A stretch of 64,000 nt of DNA from Palsa-504 sp963739615 (GTDB lineage Bacteria; Actinomycetota; Actinomycetes; Streptosporangiales; Streptosporangiaceae), in contig CAVUBD010000028.1 of NCBI GenBank assembly GCA_963739615.1, forward strand, positions 248,001 to 312,000, given 5' to 3'. The position numbers were made by a program, and so were the translations under genes. The notes beneath the pieces were generated by a model. That model ran no database searches, was not told the origin of the DNA, and was given only the letters and a program-made list of their open reading frames with translations. Shown in pieces: positions 43,346-51,034 of the stretch. How positions within the stretch are numbered: position 1 is the first letter of the stretch; the number at the start of each line of letters is the position of its first letter.

Positions 43346-45154
43346 TCAGCGGCCGTTGGCCTGCCTGGCCATCCGGCGCCGGAGCAAGGCGGCCGGGACC
43401 GTCGCGTTGACCCGGGCCGTCAGGTCAACGCCCGTCGCCGCGCGGTACGAGTGGACGTAACCCTGGACCTCCGCTCTCCAGTACCGCGCCCAGTTGGCGG
43501 CGTGGTCGGGCTCGTTTACCTTCGTCCAGGCGCCGAAGCGGATCCCGAGCAGAAGCTGCTCCCCGAATTCACCCAGGGTGTGAAAGTGCATGATGGAGGT
43601 ATCGGTCCAGCACTGCAGCGTCTTCATCGCCTCTACCCGGTCCATCCAGGGTTCGGGGTAGGCGACCATGATGCGGCCGGGCAGGAATTCGCGCATCTCG
43701 GGCCGGCCGATCAGCCACTGCTGCATGAGCATCTCCTGGCGCGCTGTCCACGGCAGGTCTCCGTACTGATTGTCCGCGCCCTGCGTGAGCAGGAGATGAA
43801 CCTCCTTGAGCGCGTTCAGGACGGGAAACCCGTCGGCGATGACGGTGGTGTCGTCGTCCTGCATGTAGAAGATCGAGCAGAGGTAGAGCAGGTTGTGGAA
43901 CGCGTCCACGAACCGGGACCGTGAGTCGGCCCCCCGGACCCGCGGAATGGCGTGGCCGGCCAGGGGCAGGCCGTAGTGGTGGTCGTATTCGTAAGCGCGG
44001 CGCATGACCCCGAGGCGGTGCTGCTCGTCCTGGATGTAGCCCCACAAGAGGTTGTTCAGCGGACGCAACGGGTCGATCTCGAGCGCCGCGAGAGGGTCAT
44101 TGGGAGTGGAGGGGTTCCGCCGGTTCTGGAAGCGCCAGGCGATGGCGTTGAGCGTCTGCACCAGCATCCCCTCCTCGTGCCAGTAGGACCAGATCAGCTC
44201 GAGGAAGCACGGGCGGCTCAGCTTGTCGGCCAGGATGCCGTAGCACACCGCGGCCGCCTCGTCGTCCTTGTGCCGGGCCTCCACGATCGGCACATCGCGG
44301 AGCTTCATCCGGATCAGGCCCAGGTAGGGCAGTGTCTGGACCGGCTCCCCTTCGCGCCCGTATTCTGGCCGGAGGTACTGCTCCCAGTGGCTGCGGATCT
44401 CGCCTGGCTCGAGCGTGCGGTTGAACCGGCGCGACTCTGCGATGAGGTCGAAGTCGGGGTTGAGGTGGGCGAGGTCGGTGCCGCAGTGGACCATCATGAA
44501 CACCTCGGTGGCGACCTTGAGCAGCCGGTACGCATCCACGTCGGGGAAAGGAAGGCTCTTGTAGCGTGCGAGTCCCCGGTACCGTTCGAGGCCTGCCTGA
44601 ACGGCCCGGCTCATCTCCCCGGCACCCTCCTCGCCACACAAGACGCGCTCCATGAAGCGGCTGTAGTTCTCGAAGCCCAGGGACTTGGTCGTAGTCCGGA
44701 TAATCGCCCAAAGCGCCTGGTCGGCGGTCGGGACGACGGCCGCGCGCTTCATCGTCACGGCGATATCGTCCCCGGCGGCCAAAGGCCGCGGCAGGATCTC
44801 GAACGGTTCCGTCCGCCCGGTCAAGGACGCCGCGGCCACTGCGGCGGCGGCGTCCTTGACCGGGCCGGCCTGGGGGATGAGCGTGACGCTGGCCGTCCAG
44901 GCGCCGGGGACTAGCTGGCTCGTGTCGAGCGTCGCCTTCAGCGGTTCGGCGCCGAAGGTGACCGGCCCGGTCACCGCGACCGCTTCTCCGAGCAGCGCGA
45001 TCGCGGCGTCCCGGTGCGTGAGACGCCTGGGGCCCTCGATGACCCACTCGATCTCGTACGTGACGTCGCTGGGGGCGGTGATCTCGATCAGGAGGACGCC
45101 CCCTGCGGCGATCCTCTTCGGGTTCACATTGATGTCAATGCCGTTCGCTGGCAT
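43346..45154 (-). CDS. 602-residue protein of unknown function
   Basis: ATG 45154 with taggagaacc upstream. Residues ~5-120 look like an immunoglobulin-like beta domain (IDINVNPKRIAAGGVLLIEI, then beta strands). The rest is helical and unfamiliar, with conserved-looking patches: SHWEQYLRPEYGREGE, LLWGYIQDEQHRLGVMRRAYEYDHHYG, DAFHNLLYLCSIFYMQDDDTTVIADGFPVLNALKEVHLLL and GRIMVAYPEPWMDRVEAMKTLQCW. Rich in Trp, His, Tyr and Asp but no recognised catalytic motif. No signal peptide. It has the look of an enzyme or large structural protein; I cannot assign it. Confidence 0.8.
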   Translation of the reverse strand: MPANGIDINVNPKRIAAGGVLLIEITAPSDVTYEIEWVIEGPRRLTHRDAAIALLGEAVAVTGPVTFGAEPLKATLDTSQLVPGAWTASVTLIPQAGPVKDAAAAVAAASLTGRTEPFEILPRPLAAGDDIAVTMKRAAVVPTADQALWAIIRTTTKSLGFENYSRFMERVLCGEEGAGEMSRAVQAGLERYRGLARYKSLPFPDVDAYRLLKVATEVFMMVHCGTDLAHLNPDFDLIAESRRFNRTLEPGEIRSHWEQYLRPEYGREGEPVQTLPYLGLIRMKLRDVPIVEARHKDDEAAAVCYGILADKLSRPCFLELIWSYWHEEGMLVQTLNAIAWRFQNRRNPSTPNDPLAALEIDPLRPLNNLLWGYIQDEQHRLGVMRRAYEYDHHYGLPLAGHAIPRVRGADSRSRFVDAFHNLLYLCSIFYMQDDDTTVIADGFPVLNALKEVHLLLTQGADNQYGDLPWTARQEMLMQQWLIGRPEMREFLPGRIMVAYPEPWMDRVEAMKTLQCWTDTSIMHFHTLGEFGEQLLLGIRFGAWTKVNEPDHAANWARYWRAEVQGYVHSYRAATGVDLTARVNATVPAALLRRRMARQANGR

Positions 45155-45164
45155 GGCGGTTCTC

Positions 45165-46535
45165 CTATCTCAACGCGGGGACGGGAGGTGTCCTCGCAAC
45201 TGGCAGTTGTTCACGGGCCCAGATCACGGGCTGTCCCCCCGGCATGGGGACGCGTACCGTGGCGAAGCTCGCGTTGGTCGCGAGCGTGCTGCGCAGCGCC
45301 CACTCGCCGATGAGTTCCTCCAGCATCAGGCTCTCGAGCTCGGGAGTGATCAGGCCGGATGCCCTCGCCTGACCGAGCACCGCGAACACCAGCGTCGGGG
45401 CGGCCGACGACATCAGCTCCGGTGCCCGGCGCCATCGGCGGAATCTGCCGATGAGCGCCGGCGGCGTACGGTCAGGCAGCGGCAGGATCTCCCCGAGTGA
45501 GCTGCCTCGCAGCGCACGCGGGCGATGCTCGACCAGCAGCGAGACGAACGCCGGCATGGTCTCACGCAGGAGGGCGATCGTTCCGCGCAGTCGCGGATGC
45601 AGCCCGTAAAGCGGGTAGAGGCTCTCCCATACCGAAGCGATCCTCGCCCACTGCGGATCTGGATAGAGCGCGTCGCCGATGGCGCAGCTCAGCAGCACGC
45701 GGATCCAGGGAACCGGGTGCGGGTCGAACGGGTCCAGCCGGAAGACGAAGGACCGGGGCAGGCTGACTAGCCCGATCAAGCCCAGCGTCGAGCCGACCCC
45801 GATCTTGGCGATGGACCAGAAGTCGGCGACGACCTCCGAGACCCAGCGCTCCCACAGGTCCCAGGCGCGCCGTTCGTCGTGGTGGCCCGTCGCGCCGGCC
45901 GTCACGACGGCGGACCGCAGGGATTCCACCAGGCCCAGCAGTGCGGCGCCCTGATGGCCCACCTCATGGACGAGCGAAGATCCGATCCCGTACCCGATCA
46001 TCCGCTCGCGCGGGATCCGCACGATCGAAACGGGACTCCGGCCGCCACCGGGGAGCCGGGTCCGGGCTCTGCGAATGGCCCCGCCCAGCCCGCGGTGCAG
46101 GAGGCAGACGATGGGCGGGGCTTCGAAGTAACGGCCGGGAAGAATCAGGGCCTCAGCCGCCGCCACGTCCAGCCCGGAAAGCCACAGGCCCGTCCCGTGT
46201 TCGCTGCGCTGTGTGATCACCTCCGAAAACAGGTCAAACTGCGAGAGCGCAGTGTTGAACTTGAGGCGCATGAGGGTGAATCGCCGTTGTTGCCGGGCCG
46301 GTGGCGCATGACGGCCATCCCCCTCGATCCAGCGCAGAAACCGGTGCACCTCCCCGCGGACCTCGCGACGCCCTGCCATGAGGTATTCCTCGATCGCCGC
46401 CAGCCCGCCGGGTGACACGGCGGCCGCAGGCAGCGTCGTCTCCTGGAGCACGAAAGGCTTCACTGCGTCCAGCCGTGTCAGCAGGGCCCGTGCCTCGTGT
46501 TCCAGAAGCCAGGAGGCCGTGGCGTCGCGAGTCAT
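45165..46535 (-). CDS. HEXXH protein, putative zinc metalloprotease
   Basis: 456 residues from ATG 46535, 4 bases after the upstream stop; a longer in-frame start would reach into the previous gene. VHEVGHQGAALLGLVESLR contains HEVGH, a zincin-type HEXXH, in a helix. Downstream ERRAWDLWERWVSEVVADFWSIAKIG offers Glu/Asp residues (SEVVAD) like the third-ligand helix of gluzincins. C-terminal ~150 residues are helical. No signal peptide or transmembrane helix. Function unknown; a processing protease for the neighbouring repeat proteins is a guess from position. Confidence 0.78.
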   Translation of the reverse strand: MTRDATASWLLEHEARALLTRLDAVKPFVLQETTLPAAAVSPGGLAAIEEYLMAGRREVRGEVHRFLRWIEGDGRHAPPARQQRRFTLMRLKFNTALSQFDLFSEVITQRSEHGTGLWLSGLDVAAAEALILPGRYFEAPPIVCLLHRGLGGAIRRARTRLPGGGRSPVSIVRIPRERMIGYGIGSSLVHEVGHQGAALLGLVESLRSAVVTAGATGHHDERRAWDLWERWVSEVVADFWSIAKIGVGSTLGLIGLVSLPRSFVFRLDPFDPHPVPWIRVLLSCAIGDALYPDPQWARIASVWESLYPLYGLHPRLRGTIALLRETMPAFVSLLVEHRPRALRGSSLGEILPLPDRTPPALIGRFRRWRRAPELMSSAAPTLVFAVLGQARASGLITPELESLMLEELIGEWALRSTLATNASFATVRVPMPGGQPVIWAREQLPVARTPPVPALR

Positions 46536-46539
46536 CGGG

Positions 46540-47982
46540 TCAGGCCCCGAAGATGACGATCTTGCGGCCGCGCCTGATCCAGCGCCCTTCCGCAGCGCCC
46601 AGGGACCCGGCTGCCTCGCCCTGGCTTGCGGGCGGGCAGTTGCCCGGGGCTGGTGGGCCATCATGACCGCCGGTCAAGGGCGGGGGCAGGACGGGCGGCG
46701 GCGGCGTGACATCGTTGGGGGGACCGAAGCCGGCCGAGGGGCCGTGCCAGCGGTCCGGCCGGCCGTGGTGGGCACGCCGGCCGTAGGAGCCCGGTCCGCC
46801 GTAGGAGCCCGGTCCGCCGTAGGAGCCCGGTCCGCCGTAGGAGCCCCGTCCGCCGTAGTGGCCCCTGCGGGCGTAGCCCCGCCGGCCGTAGGAGCCCCTT
46901 CGGCCGTAGCCCCGTCGGCCGTAGGAGCCCCTGCGGCCGTAGAAGCGCCGGGCGAAGGGCCGGGAGTGATGCAGGGCACTGCGGTAGATACCCGGGGCGT
47001 GGGTCCGGGAGGCCCGGACCAGCGCGGCGCCGGCCACCGCTCTGGGCGGTGCCGCGCCATGAGCATGCCCGGCGATGCTCGCGGTCCGCGCGACCGTCCG
47101 CACGACCTTGCGGGCGACCTCGAACTCGGCCTCCTGCGGACTCAGGCCACTGGTCTCGACTTCGAAACTGTCTGCGATGGCTTGCCCCGCGGCCCGGCCT
47201 GCTGCTCCTCCTGCAGGACCGCCGAACCTGGCGCCGAGTGCGCTGCCCACGATGGGGAGGGCGGCCTTCGCGACGGGCTTGACGACGTCGATGACGGCCT
47301 GCCCGGTCGGCGAGGCCGCGAAGTCGCGCACTCCATGGTAGGCGCGGCTGACCGTGTTGACGACGCCTTGGAGGAACTGATCAAGCTCCTCTTCGCTGGA
47401 GACCTCGAGGAGCTCGGATGCGAGCTTGGCCTCCTGGGCCGGGCTGAGCGGGCTCGGCGCTCGCTCGGCTTCCCCCAGCACGCCGCCCAGGAGATCGCCG
47501 AGGAACTGCTCCTCCGCCTCTCCGTAGCCGCCCTCGTACTCGCCCTCGGCCTCCTTCTTGAACAGGCCGCCAAGCAGGCTTCCGATGAGCGGGATAAGCA
47601 TGGGAAGGAACTGCTCCTCGCCGTCGCCGTCGTCCTCGTCCTCGTCCTCATCCTCGTCCTCGCCGAACAGGCCTTCCGCCTCAGCGCCGTAACCGCCCTC
47701 GTCCTCCCCGTAGAGGCCGCCCTCGGCTTCCCCGTAGGGACCCTCTTCTTCCTCGGCTTCCCCGTAGGGACCCTCGTACTCAGCCTCCCGCCACCGTCGC
47801 CGCCGGCGCTGGCGCCAGTCATCGTCGCCGCCGCCGCGGAATCCCGGCCTGAAGCCGAACGGCCGGCCCGGACGGAACCGGAAGAACTGCTTCTCCGCTT
47901 CCCCGTACGGGCTTTCCTCCTCAGCCTCCCCGTAGGGAGCCTCGTACTCGTACTCGCCGAATCCGCCATGGGACACGCTCAT
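46540..47982 (-). CDS. Acidic/Arg-Gly-Tyr repeat protein with glycine-zipper core
   Basis: 480 residues. N-terminal ~150: strongly acidic with repeated YGEAE (six or more copies) and runs of D/E. A hydrophobic patch FLPMLIPLIGSLLGGLF follows. The core (~170-300) has ELLEVSSEEELDQFLQGVV, VAKAALPIVGSALGARFGG and GLSPQEAEFEVARKVVRTVA, matching the small protein at 48047-48490. The C-terminal part is Arg/Gly/Tyr-rich (RRGSYG, GGPGSYG repeats), then Pro-rich, ending GRWIRRGRKIVIFGA. A large charge split from acidic to basic; possibly a scaffold or shell-like protein. ATG 47982 with GGAGGAG upstream. Confidence 0.82.
   Translation of the reverse strand: MSVSHGGFGEYEYEAPYGEAEEESPYGEAEKQFFRFRPGRPFGFRPGFRGGGDDDWRQRRRRRWREAEYEGPYGEAEEEEGPYGEAEGGLYGEDEGGYGAEAEGLFGEDEDEDEDEDDGDGEEQFLPMLIPLIGSLLGGLFKKEAEGEYEGGYGEAEEQFLGDLLGGVLGEAERAPSPLSPAQEAKLASELLEVSSEEELDQFLQGVVNTVSRAYHGVRDFAASPTGQAVIDVVKPVAKAALPIVGSALGARFGGPAGGAAGRAAGQAIADSFEVETSGLSPQEAEFEVARKVVRTVARTASIAGHAHGAAPPRAVAGAALVRASRTHAPGIYRSALHHSRPFARRFYGRRGSYGRRGYGRRGSYGRRGYARRGHYGGRGSYGGPGSYGGPGSYGGPGSYGRRAHHGRPDRWHGPSAGFGPPNDVTPPPPVLPPPLTGGHDGPPAPGNCPPASQGEAAGSLGAAEGRWIRRGRKIVIFGA
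46783..46938. repeat. 18/15-base tandem repeat array encoding the RG-Y-rich tail
   Basis: Four 18-base units (gtaggagcccggtccgcc) at 46783-46854, the first three exact and the fourth with one change, then alternating diverged 18- and 15-base units to 46938. In frame with the minus-strand gene, encoding GGPGSY and RRGSYG/RRGY. Likely to vary in copy number. Confidence 0.85.
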
Positions 47983-48001
47983 TGCTCCTCCTTCAGCTGG
48001 T

Positions 48002-48020
48002 GTTCAGGCGCTGCCTGAAC
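48002..48020. other. Short hairpin between the two paralogous genes
   Basis: Perfect 8-base arms GTTCAGGC and GCCTGAAC with loop gct, in the 64-base gap between the small and large paralogues. No -24/-12 element is present here, so the large gene is probably read through from 48549; the hairpin may tune the ratio or be an RNA processing site. Confidence 0.5.
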
Positions 48021-48046
48021 CGGGTGCGTAATGCGATCGCTGCCGG

Positions 48047-48490
48047 TCATCGGGTGTCGCAGCGCGTAAAGCGGCCGCTCTCGCGACGCCTGCCTGATCT
48101 GGGCCCGGGTGCAGCCACTGCCGCTTGCCTGCACATGGTCACGGCCAGGCGCACGAACTGCTTCGCCGACTCAAGCTCCTGGTCCTCGGGTGACAAGCCC
48201 TCCAGTTCCAGTCCCATGAGCGGGCTCGGCCGAGCCCCATTCCGCGCGGGCCGCCCGGCTGGTGCGGGGATCCCCTGGGCGACAGAGGCCACGATGGGAA
48301 GAGCCTGCCGGGCCATCCCCTTCAGCAGCCTGTGCAGTGCCCGGCGGATCTCGGGGCTGATGGGCCGGCCAGCATTCCGCGCTGTGGCGGACAAGATGGT
48401 CCCCACGGACCTGTCGAACTCTGATTCGGTCGCTGCATCCAAGAGCTCGAAGGCCAGCTCGGTCTCATCGGCACGGTCCTGTTGGCGCAT
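48047..48490 (-). CDS. Small paralogue of the 46540-47982 core domain
   Basis: 147 residues from ATG 48490 (GAAGG upstream). It aligns with the core of the next gene: ELAFELLDAATESEFDRSV against ELLEVSSEEELDQFL; LKGMARQALPIVASVAQGI against VKPVAKAALPIVGSALGA; LELEGLSPEDQELESAKQFVRLAV against VETSGLSPQEAEFEVARKVVRTVA. Lacks the acidic and Arg/Gly/Tyr repeats. Gene directly behind a consensus-like sigma-54 promoter. Unknown function; the ALPIV segment could associate with membranes or oligomerise. Confidence 0.78.
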   Translation of the reverse strand: MRQQDRADETELAFELLDAATESEFDRSVGTILSATARNAGRPISPEIRRALHRLLKGMARQALPIVASVAQGIPAPAGRPARNGARPSPLMGLELEGLSPEDQELESAKQFVRLAVTMCRQAAVAAPGPRSGRRRESGRFTRCDTR

Positions 48491-48548
48491 CCCACCACTT
48501 CCTTCGGCCGGGCCAATCCCGTTGGCCCATCCCTACGCCCCCTGTCGT

Positions 48549-48564
48549 TGCATGAGTCGTGCCA
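48549..48564 (-). promoter_or_regulatory. Sigma-54 (-24/-12) promoter of the operon
   Basis: Minus-strand TGGCACGACTCATGCA: consensus -24 box TGGCACG, exact GG-N10-GC spacing, and -12 box aTGCA (consensus TTGCA). It would start transcription near 48538, giving a ~50-base leader to the ATG at 48490. Confidence 0.8.
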
Positions 48565-48604
48565 GCCGCATATGAGCTGGGGGGGCGACGAAGTGAGGCT
48601 GCAA

Positions 48605-48654
48605 GCCCGAAGGCTGCTTCGGGCGTACCGCTGGGAGGCGAAACTTGCTTCGGG
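48605..48654. promoter_or_regulatory. rpoN terminator and/or activator site upstream of the sigma-54 promoter
   Basis: Perfect hairpin GCCCGAAG-gctg-CTTCGGGC at 48605-48624. TGCTTCGGG occurs at 48615-48623 and again at 48646-48654, 31 bases apart (about three helical turns), 50-90 bases upstream of the -24 box. This fits an enhancer site for a sigma-54 activator; the hairpin also lies just after the rpoN stop and could be its terminator. Confidence 0.5.
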
Positions 48655-48690
48655 TCCGGCGGCTGGCCGGAGGTGGTTACCGCAGCGCCG

Positions 48691-50022
48691 TCACCGCAGC
48701 GCCGCCGCCGGGATGCCGGCCTGCTGGCGGTACTTTGTGACGGTCCGGCGCGCGACCTCATAGCCCCGGGCCCGCAGGCATGCCGCTAGCTGCTCATCCG
48801 AAAGTGCATGCGCCTCAGCGGCCACTATCGCTCGGATCTCCTCGGCGAGCCCTCCGCCGGAACTGAAGAAGTCAGCGAGGGCGATCACCTTGCGGCAGGG
48901 CAGCATCACGTACTTCCCGGTGACCGCGCGGCTGACGGTTGACTCATGCATCCGCAGCTCTCTGGCCACCTCCACCCGGGTGAGCGGGTGCAACCAGAGC
49001 GGTCCTCGCCGAAGGAAGTCGCCCTGGCGTTCGGCCGCAAGCTCAGATACCTGACGAAGCGTGCTCCACCGATCCTCGAGCCGGGTCAGGAATGACCGGG
49101 CTTCGGCCACGCTGGTACGGACGTGGCTCTGCTCGGCGGCGGGCAGTTGCCGGGCAGCGTCGAGGTAGAGCGGATTGATTCTGAGCCGGAACCGGCGAGG
49201 TTCGATGAGTTCGACGTCGAACCCGCCGGGACGCTTCCCCGGCTCGGTGACGACCACGTCGGGGACGCATCGATAGCTGAGGGGGCCTGGCCAGGGCCGC
49301 CCTTCGAAGGCCGGATATGGCCGAAGCCGGCTTCGTATCAGTTCCTGAGCATCGCCCAGCGCGGCCCGGCTGACCCCGAGCACCCGGCAGATCGCCGTGA
49401 AACGGCCCTTCGCCAAGGCCGGCAGGTGCTCCTCGATGACCGAGCGTGCCAGCGAGCGGACGTCCTCTTCAACCGGCAACTGGTCGAGCTGGAGGAGCAG
49501 GCATTCCCTGACGCCGCTGGCTCCGATCCCGGGCGGGCCTTCCTGCCGGATAGCGCACAGCACCTGCGTCACTCGCGCCATGCTCACCCCGAGGGCGCTG
49601 GCCACCTCGTCCGGTTCCTGGTCGAGGAAGCCGTGAACGTCAAGGCTCCCGATGAGATACTCCGCGATCGAGAAATCACTGTTCGGGATCACCAGGCGCA
49701 CGTGCCGTAGGAGAGTCTCCGCATCGGTTTCCCGGTACGGCGTCCCCTGCATCGGGTCACCGTCAGGACCCATCCCGGATGCCCGCCCAGCGTTCCGTCC
49801 GGACCGGCACAACGCGCACACTGCGTCCCACGAAGACCCGCAAAGCGGGCATTCGCCCGGCTCGACGCGCTCGAGCGCCGGATTATCCGTCAACTCCGAC
49901 TCCACCGCCGCCTCCAGGCCCATGGAGGGAAGCTGCAGCATCTCCCGCGCCGCGATCAGCTCGGGTGATGTCCGGAGGCTCAGGAGCTGTGACAGCCCGG
50001 CCATGACCTCTTGCGACGCCAT
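48691..50022 (-). CDS. rpoN: RNA polymerase sigma-54 factor
   Basis: 443 residues. Region I: SLRTSPELIAAREMLQLP then GLEAAVESELTDNPALE, as in RpoN. A zinc-ribbon-like insert follows with C58, C61, C69, C72 (CPLCG, CALC). Core-binding region: FSIAEYLIGSLDVHGFLD, GIGASGVRECLLLQL. DNA-binding helix-turn-helix: RVEVARELRMHESTVSRAV and GKYVMLP, then ALADFFSSGG. The RpoN box ARRTVTKYRQQAGIP is near-consensus at the C-terminus. ATG 50022 has AGGAGG nine bases upstream; an upstream in-frame start at 50091 would place the promoter inside the gene. Sigma-54 is absent from the well-studied Actinobacteria. Confidence 0.95.
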   Translation of the reverse strand: MASQEVMAGLSQLLSLRTSPELIAAREMLQLPSMGLEAAVESELTDNPALERVEPGECPLCGSSWDAVCALCRSGRNAGRASGMGPDGDPMQGTPYRETDAETLLRHVRLVIPNSDFSIAEYLIGSLDVHGFLDQEPDEVASALGVSMARVTQVLCAIRQEGPPGIGASGVRECLLLQLDQLPVEEDVRSLARSVIEEHLPALAKGRFTAICRVLGVSRAALGDAQELIRSRLRPYPAFEGRPWPGPLSYRCVPDVVVTEPGKRPGGFDVELIEPRRFRLRINPLYLDAARQLPAAEQSHVRTSVAEARSFLTRLEDRWSTLRQVSELAAERQGDFLRRGPLWLHPLTRVEVARELRMHESTVSRAVTGKYVMLPCRKVIALADFFSSGGGLAEEIRAIVAAEAHALSDEQLAACLRARGYEVARRTVTKYRQQAGIPAAALR

Positions 50023-50064
50023 CTGCCTTCGCCTCCTGCCAGAGCGGCCGATGCGAGAGTGACC

Positions 50065-50080
50065 TGCAAGTATCATGCCA
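50065..50080 (-). promoter_or_regulatory. Sigma-54 (-24/-12) promoter of rpoN
   Basis: Minus-strand TGGCATGATACTTGCA: one change from TGGCACG, a perfect TTGCA and exact GG-N10-GC spacing. Predicted start ~50053, leader ~30 bases carrying the AGGAGG. Implies self-activation. The 10-mer CCGCCCTAGC is repeated at 50091-50100 and 50108-50117, just upstream. Confidence 0.8.
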
Positions 50081-50233
50081 AAGTCGGTCACCGCCCTAGC
50101 CGGCCCTCCGCCCTAGCGGGCAGGAGCAAGAACAGCGCCGAGGCCGCGAGCGCGGCCGGAAACCCGCGACCCGGCCCGGCCCGCGGCCCGCCCGCCGCCA
50201 CCAGTGCCCCGGACTCGCCCGGCGCGAGATTCG

Positions 50234-51034
50234 TCAGTGGCGCTGCAGGAATTCCAGCGTCTGGGCGTTGAACCCTTCGACGTTCTCGTAAATGGGAGCG
50301 TGCGAGCAGTCCTCGAACACGAGGACCTCGGAGTCGGCGATGCCCTCGCTGAGCGGCGCGGCGAAGCGGGTCGAGGTCACCATGTCGTGCCGCCCGAACG
50401 TGATCAGGGTCGGCGCCTGCACCGAGCCGAGCGCGCTGGTCGCATCGTGCGCCAGCACGGCCCCGGACTGGCGGATGAAGGCGTCCACCGGCGGCATCGG
50501 GCGGCTGCGGACGAAGTCGGCCAGGGAGTCGACGTACTCAGGACGCGCGGCGTACATCTCCGGGGTGAAGCACCAGGGGAAGATCCCCTGGATGACCATC
50601 TCGGGCACGCTGGCCAGGGCCTGGGCCACGATCTGCCAGGTTTGCACGACGGCGCGCAGGAACGGGTCGCTAGCGGGCCAGGCGCTGTGCAGGGACAGCG
50701 ACTTCACCCGCTCCGGGTACTTGGCGGCCAGCCAGATCCCGGTGGCCGCGCCCAGGGACAGCCCGGACACGTGCGCCTGGCCGATCCCGGCGGCCTGCAT
50801 GAACGCGGCCACGTCGTCGGCGAACAGTTCGGTGGTGTAGATACCCTCCGGCTTGCCGGACAGGCCCGCGCCGCGCAGGTCCACGCTGAAGCAGGTGTAG
50901 TGCTTGGCGTACTCAGCCACCTGGAACGCGTAACACGCCTGGTCGGCGGCCAGGTAGGGGATGAGGACCAGCGGCTCGCCTTCGCCCTGCACCTCGTAGT
51001 TGACGTCGATCCCGTTCGCCTGCACCGTCGGCAT
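50234..51034 (-). CDS. Alpha/beta-fold hydrolase
   Basis: 266 residues from ATG 51034 with GGAAGGGG upstream. Nucleophile elbow GLSLGAATG (Ser in GxSxG), acid in TLITFGRHDMV, His in CSHAPIYEN. N-terminus PTVQANGIDVNYEVQGEGEPLVLIP is typical of 3-oxoadipate enol-lactonase/epoxide-hydrolase-like enzymes. Substrate unknown. Lies 212 bases upstream of rpoN on the same strand and probably is not part of the sigma-54 locus. Confidence 0.9.
   Translation of the reverse strand: MPTVQANGIDVNYEVQGEGEPLVLIPYLAADQACYAFQVAEYAKHYTCFSVDLRGAGLSGKPEGIYTTELFADDVAAFMQAAGIGQAHVSGLSLGAATGIWLAAKYPERVKSLSLHSAWPASDPFLRAVVQTWQIVAQALASVPEMVIQGIFPWCFTPEMYAARPEYVDSLADFVRSRPMPPVDAFIRQSGAVLAHDATSALGSVQAPTLITFGRHDMVTSTRFAAPLSEGIADSEVLVFEDCSHAPIYENVEGFNAQTLEFLQRH

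Noticed and set aside
45165..46664. Longer start for the HEXXH protein
   Set aside because: The extra 43 residues overlap the upstream gene and are low complexity; ATG 46535 follows that gene's stop by 4 bases.
46783..46938. Repeat array as a CRISPR
   Set aside because: Units are contiguous 15/18-base codon repeats in frame with a gene; no spacers and no cas genes.
48691..50091. Longer RpoN start at 50091
   Set aside because: Would place the -24/-12 element (50065-50080) inside the coding region and lacks the AGGAGG that precedes ATG 50022.
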